In this document: piece after piece, positions 22,920 to 25,052 of the stretch
Layout of the letters: each line of letters opens with the position of its first letter
How positions within the stretch are numbered: position 1 is the first letter of the stretch
Assembly: GCA_035517115.1 (NCBI GenBank)
Contig: DATIZL010000183.1
Coordinates: 1 to 25,052, forward strand
Length of the DNA stretch: 25,052 bases
Direction: 5' to 3'
DNA from: Hyphomicrobium_A sp035517115
GTDB taxonomy: Bacteria > Pseudomonadota > Alphaproteobacteria > Rhizobiales > Hyphomicrobiaceae
The notes under the pieces: model-generated
Databases searched by the model: none
The model's input: only the letters and a program-made list of their open reading frames with translations
What the model was told of the DNA's origin: nothing
Position numbers and translations under genes: made by a program

Positions 22920-23922
22920 GCGAGCGCGCCTCGAGTTCGAGCGGCTTCAAGCCGAGCTTGGCGAACAGCGCGGCGTCAGAGTCCTCATCCGGGTTCTCCG
23001 CCGTGAGCAACGTGTCACCCACGAAAATCGAGTTGGCGCCGGCGAAGAAGCACAGCGCCTGCGTCTCCTCGCTCATCTCGGTGCGCCCGGCCGAGAGCCG
23101 CACGTAGGACTTCGGCATCAGGATGCGGGCGAGCGCGATGGTGCGCACGAAGGTGATGGGATCGAGCTTCTCCGCGGTGGCCAGCGGCGTGCCGGGAATC
23201 GCGATCAGCATGTTGATCGGCACGCTCTCGGGATGCTGCGGCAGGTTCGCGAGCGCTACCAGCATGTCGACGCGGTCCTCCGCCTCCTCGCCCATGCCGA
23301 CAATGCCGCCGGCGCACACCTTGATGCCGGCCTCGCGCACGCGCGCCAGCGTCTCGAGCCGGTTGGCGAAGGTGCGCGTGGTGATGATCTCGCTGTAGTA
23401 GCGCTCCGAGGTATCGATGTTGTGGTTGTAGTAGTCGAGCCCTGCGGCCTTGAGCCGGGCCGTGTCCTCGTCCGAAAGCATCCCCAGCGTCATGCAGGTC
23501 TCGAGTCCGAGCGCCTTGACGCCCTCGACCATGGCGCACAGCGGGTCCATGTCGCGCGTCTTGGGCGAGCGCCAGGCGGCCCCCATGCAGTAGCGGGTGG
23601 CGCCGGCGGCGCGCGCGCGCTTTGCTTCCTCGATGACCCGCTCGACCGCCATGAGCTTGGTGGCGGCAAGGCCGGAGGCGTGGTGCGCGGATTGGCTGCA
23701 GTAGCCGCAGTCCTCCGCGCAGCCGCCGGTCTTTATGCTGAGCAGCCGGCTCATCTGCACGGCGTTGGGATCAAAGTGACGGCGGTGGACCGTCTGGGCG
23801 CGATAGAGGAGATCGTTGAACGGCGCGTCGTAGATGGCCTGCGCCTCCCCCCGCGTCCAGTCGTGGCGCGGACCCCGGTCAGTTTCGGCGCCACCGGTTG
23901 CGGACGAGCGCAAGTCCATCAT
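22891..23922 (-). CDS. bioB: Biotin synthase BioB
   Basis: This 343-residue radical-SAM enzyme inserts sulfur into dethiobiotin. The [4Fe-4S] motif CAEDCGYC (C68, C72, C75) is present, followed by SQSAHHASG and the YNHNIDTS and GGIVGMGE motifs of BioB. ATG 23922 is chosen, with AGGAGA eight bases upstream; a second ATG follows directly (23919), and the open frame further upstream to 24075 has no family similarity. It is the first gene of the bioBFDAZ operon. The C-terminus (LELEARSRERNNAQDA) overlaps the bioF start. Confidence 0.97.
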   Translation of the reverse strand: MMDLRSSATGGAETDRGPRHDWTRGEAQAIYDAPFNDLLYRAQTVHRRHFDPNAVQMSRLLSIKTGGCAEDCGYCSQSAHHASGLAATKLMAVERVIEEAKRARAAGATRYCMGAAWRSPKTRDMDPLCAMVEGVKALGLETCMTLGMLSDEDTARLKAAGLDYYNHNIDTSERYYSEIITTRTFANRLETLARVREAGIKVCAGGIVGMGEEAEDRVDMLVALANLPQHPESVPINMLIAIPGTPLATAEKLDPITFVRTIALARILMPKSYVRLSAGRTEMSEETQALCFFAGANSIFVGDTLLTAENPDEDSDAALFAKLGLKPLELEARSRERNNAQDA

Positions 23923-24078
23923 TTCAAAGCTCTCCTGACGCGCCGGCAAGCGGGCCGGGCTCCGAGATGTTTGCACCGGCAGCGGCTGCAGTAGCAAGGG
24001 CCAACGCCGGCGCCGCTCGTCGCTTAACCCTCGAGCGGGCCAACCGATTGCCGGCTCGTATGTGGACCAGGGCATCCG

Positions 24079-24088
24079 ATATAGACAA
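24079..24088 (-). promoter_or_regulatory. Possible BioR/GntR operator upstream of bioB
   Basis: On the minus strand the site reads TTGTCTATAT, matching 8 of 10 bases of the BioR box as I recall it (TTATCTATAA). Its GTCTATAT core also matches 7 of 8 positions of the general GntR/HutC pattern GTNTANAC. It lies about 157 bases before the bioB start. Confidence 0.35.
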
Positions 24089-24136
24089 TCTGAGAAATAA
24101 CAGTGGACAGCGGAGAGCGCGTCTTTGGATTCGTGG

Positions 24137-24146
24137 TAGAATTCTA
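24137..24146. promoter_or_regulatory. Perfect palindrome TAGAATTCTA
   Basis: A perfect 10-bp palindrome in the AT-rich middle of the bioB/GntR gap. Its size suits a dimeric repressor, but it has no known owner. Confidence 0.3.
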
Positions 24147-24199
24147 AACACGGTTATTGTGCGCTACTTCGCGGGTTTGAAGGGCGTTCTTGTCTCGGT

Positions 24200-24209
24200 T
24201 TATCAATAA
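24200..24209 (+). promoter_or_regulatory. BioR-box-like site TTATCAATAA
   Basis: This site matches 9 of 10 bases of the BioR consensus TTATMKATAA, with the mismatch at position 6. It lies about 100 bases before the GntR-type gene and 278 bases before bioB, within a possible promoter spacer (TTGTCT 24190-24195, TAAGCA 24212-24217). Confidence 0.35.
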
Positions 24210-24311
24210 CTTAAGCACGGCGGACGGCCCCCCGGACGATCGAAGCTCGCACAAGCAGGAATTCGGCCCGCAGTCTGAGAGCGGAGCCGGCAGGCTTGGG
24301 GAGGAGCAGTC

Positions 24312-25034
24312 ATGACGGCCATCGGACGTTTCTCCACGCGACCCCTCTACCTCCAGGTCAAAGACATGCTGATCGAGCGCATCCTCTCCGGAGCCTGGAA
24401 GCCCGGCGCGGCGATCCCCAACGAGATCGAGCTTTCGCGCGAGCTCGGTATCAGCGTCGGCACGGTGCGCAAGGCGCTCGACGAGATGGAGGGCGAGCGG
24501 CTCATCTCGCGGCGGCAGGGGCGCGGCACGTTCGTCATCGACCAGACCTCGGAGGAGTGCGCGATTCGCTTCACCAACATCCGGGACGCCGACGGCGCCC
24601 GCGTCGCGGGCTCAATCGAGAGCTGCGAGATCGTCGCCGCGGCGGCGAACGAGGTCGAGGCCCGCATGCTGCATTTGCGCGGCGGCGACCCCGTGTTTCG
24701 CCTTCACCGGGTGCGCGCGCACGACAACCATCCGTTCATGATCGAGGATTCTACCATCCCGCAAGCGCGCTTCCCTGGTCTCGCCCAGGAAAGCGAGATC
24801 TCCGCGAGCATCGTGGTGCTTGCTCACCGCTACGGGGTGCTGCTCGCGCGCGCGGAGGAAAAGATCAGCGTCACCACCGCAGACGCCGGGGCCGCTGCCG
24901 CGCTCAAGATCGCCGAGGGCACCCCGCTCTTGAAGCTCGATTGCGTCGTCTATGCCATCGACGGGCGCCCCATCGAGTGGCGCGTCGCGCGCTGCCATTT
25001 GCGCGACATGTACTACATGACCGAGATACATTGA
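24312..25034 (+). CDS. GntR-family transcriptional regulator, HutC/UTRA type
   Basis: This 240-residue regulator has an N-terminal GntR winged helix-turn-helix (residues 10-78: PLYLQVKDMLIERILSGAWKPGAAIPNEIELSRELGISVGTVRKALDEMEGERLISRRQGRGTFV), followed by a UTRA-type ligand-binding domain (about 95-236, ending with the typical ...GRPIEWRVARCHLRDMYYMTEIH). GGAGGAG stands just before the ATG. It is divergent from bioB, so it could control the biotin operon; but HutC-type regulators more often govern catabolic genes, and whatever follows it lies outside the window. Whether it is BioR cannot be decided: BioR is a GntR protein, but I am not certain that it carries a UTRA domain. Confidence 0.9.
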   Translation: MTAIGRFSTRPLYLQVKDMLIERILSGAWKPGAAIPNEIELSRELGISVGTVRKALDEMEGERLISRRQGRGTFVIDQTSEECAIRFTNIRDADGARVAGSIESCEIVAAAANEVEARMLHLRGGDPVFRLHRVRAHDNHPFMIEDSTIPQARFPGLAQESEISASIVVLAHRYGVLLARAEEKISVTTADAGAAAALKIAEGTPLLKLDCVVYAIDGRPIEWRVARCHLRDMYYMTEIH

Positions 25035-25052
25035 GGCGACACGCGCCTGTCG

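Larger units (their letters stand above)
23923..24311. other. Gene-free divergent control region, bioB/GntR
   Basis: No gene is seen in these 389 bases. The part next to bioB (23923-24070) is GC-rich; the middle (24075-24215) is clearly more AT-rich and holds three palindrome-like sites (24079-24088, 24137-24146, 24200-24209). The GGAGGAG before the GntR start ends it. No clear sigma-70 promoter can be fixed for either gene. Confidence 0.5.

Noticed and set aside
22813..23994. 393-codon open frame on + opposite bioB
   Set aside because: Antisense shadow of biotin synthase, composition typical of reversed coding sequence.
1..25052. CRISPR arrays, insertion sequences, rRNA genes, replication origin
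   Set aside because: No regularly spaced repeats, transposase-like proteins, terminal inverted repeats, rRNA-like sequence or DnaA-box cluster were seen.

Overview
The window reads as chromosome of a GC-rich alphaproteobacterium, most likely of the order Hyphomicrobiales (Rhizobiales). The signs are a TrcR-type (DUF1013) cell-cycle regulator, two short YdcH/DUF465 genes beside purE-purK-rpsU, a BioZ-containing biotin operon (bioBFDAZ), and an NAD-dependent formate dehydrogenase of the type seen in methylotrophic and related alphaproteobacteria. The genus cannot be fixed from sequence reading alone.

Layout. (1) Bases 1-763 look less GC-rich than the rest and hold one stand-alone response-regulator receiver and a structured gap. 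They end in a 16-base tRNA/tmRNA 3'-end-like sequence (748-763), so this may be the edge of an integrated element. (2) 944-5134: an alpha/beta hydrolase and formate dehydrogenase on +, facing a GMC flavo-oxidoreductase on - across a strong hairpin. (3) 5220-9833: ribF (-), a 47-aa membrane protein (+), a MaoC hydratase (-), trcR (+), a 26-aa membrane microprotein not previously listed (-), and a fatty acyl-CoA synthetase (+). (4) 9981-12747: two divergent DUF465 genes, purE-purK (1-base overlap), and rpsU with a TTG start and a terminator-like hairpin between its putative promoter and its start codon. (5) 12792-15056: a BEM46-like hydrolase and alanine dehydrogenase, both on -, separated by a gap with a candidate + strand small RNA. 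(6) 15317-18879: a two-gene operon discussed below. (7) 18876-23922: bioB-bioF-bioD-bioA-bioZ on -, every junction overlapping. (8) 24312-25034: a GntR/HutC-type regulator divergent from bioB, with several operator-like palindromes in the gap.

The most unusual content is the operon at 15317-18879. Its second gene encodes a pyruvate-phosphate-dikinase-like protein that keeps the ATP-grasp residues and the phospho-histidine swivel domain but lacks the whole C-terminal PEP/pyruvate barrel. Its first gene, overlapping it in a GTGA junction, encodes a 641-residue protein whose last third resembles PhoU/DUF47, with two ExxxD motifs 107 residues apart, and whose N-terminal two thirds I cannot assign. 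An ATP-driven histidine phosphorylation module without its normal acceptor domain, tied to a PhoU-like partner, is a plausible undescribed phosphotransfer or phosphate-sensing system.

Metabolically the rest is housekeeping: riboflavin to FMN/FAD, purine synthesis, biotin synthesis through BioZ, formate oxidation, acyl-CoA activation and hydration, and alanine metabolism.
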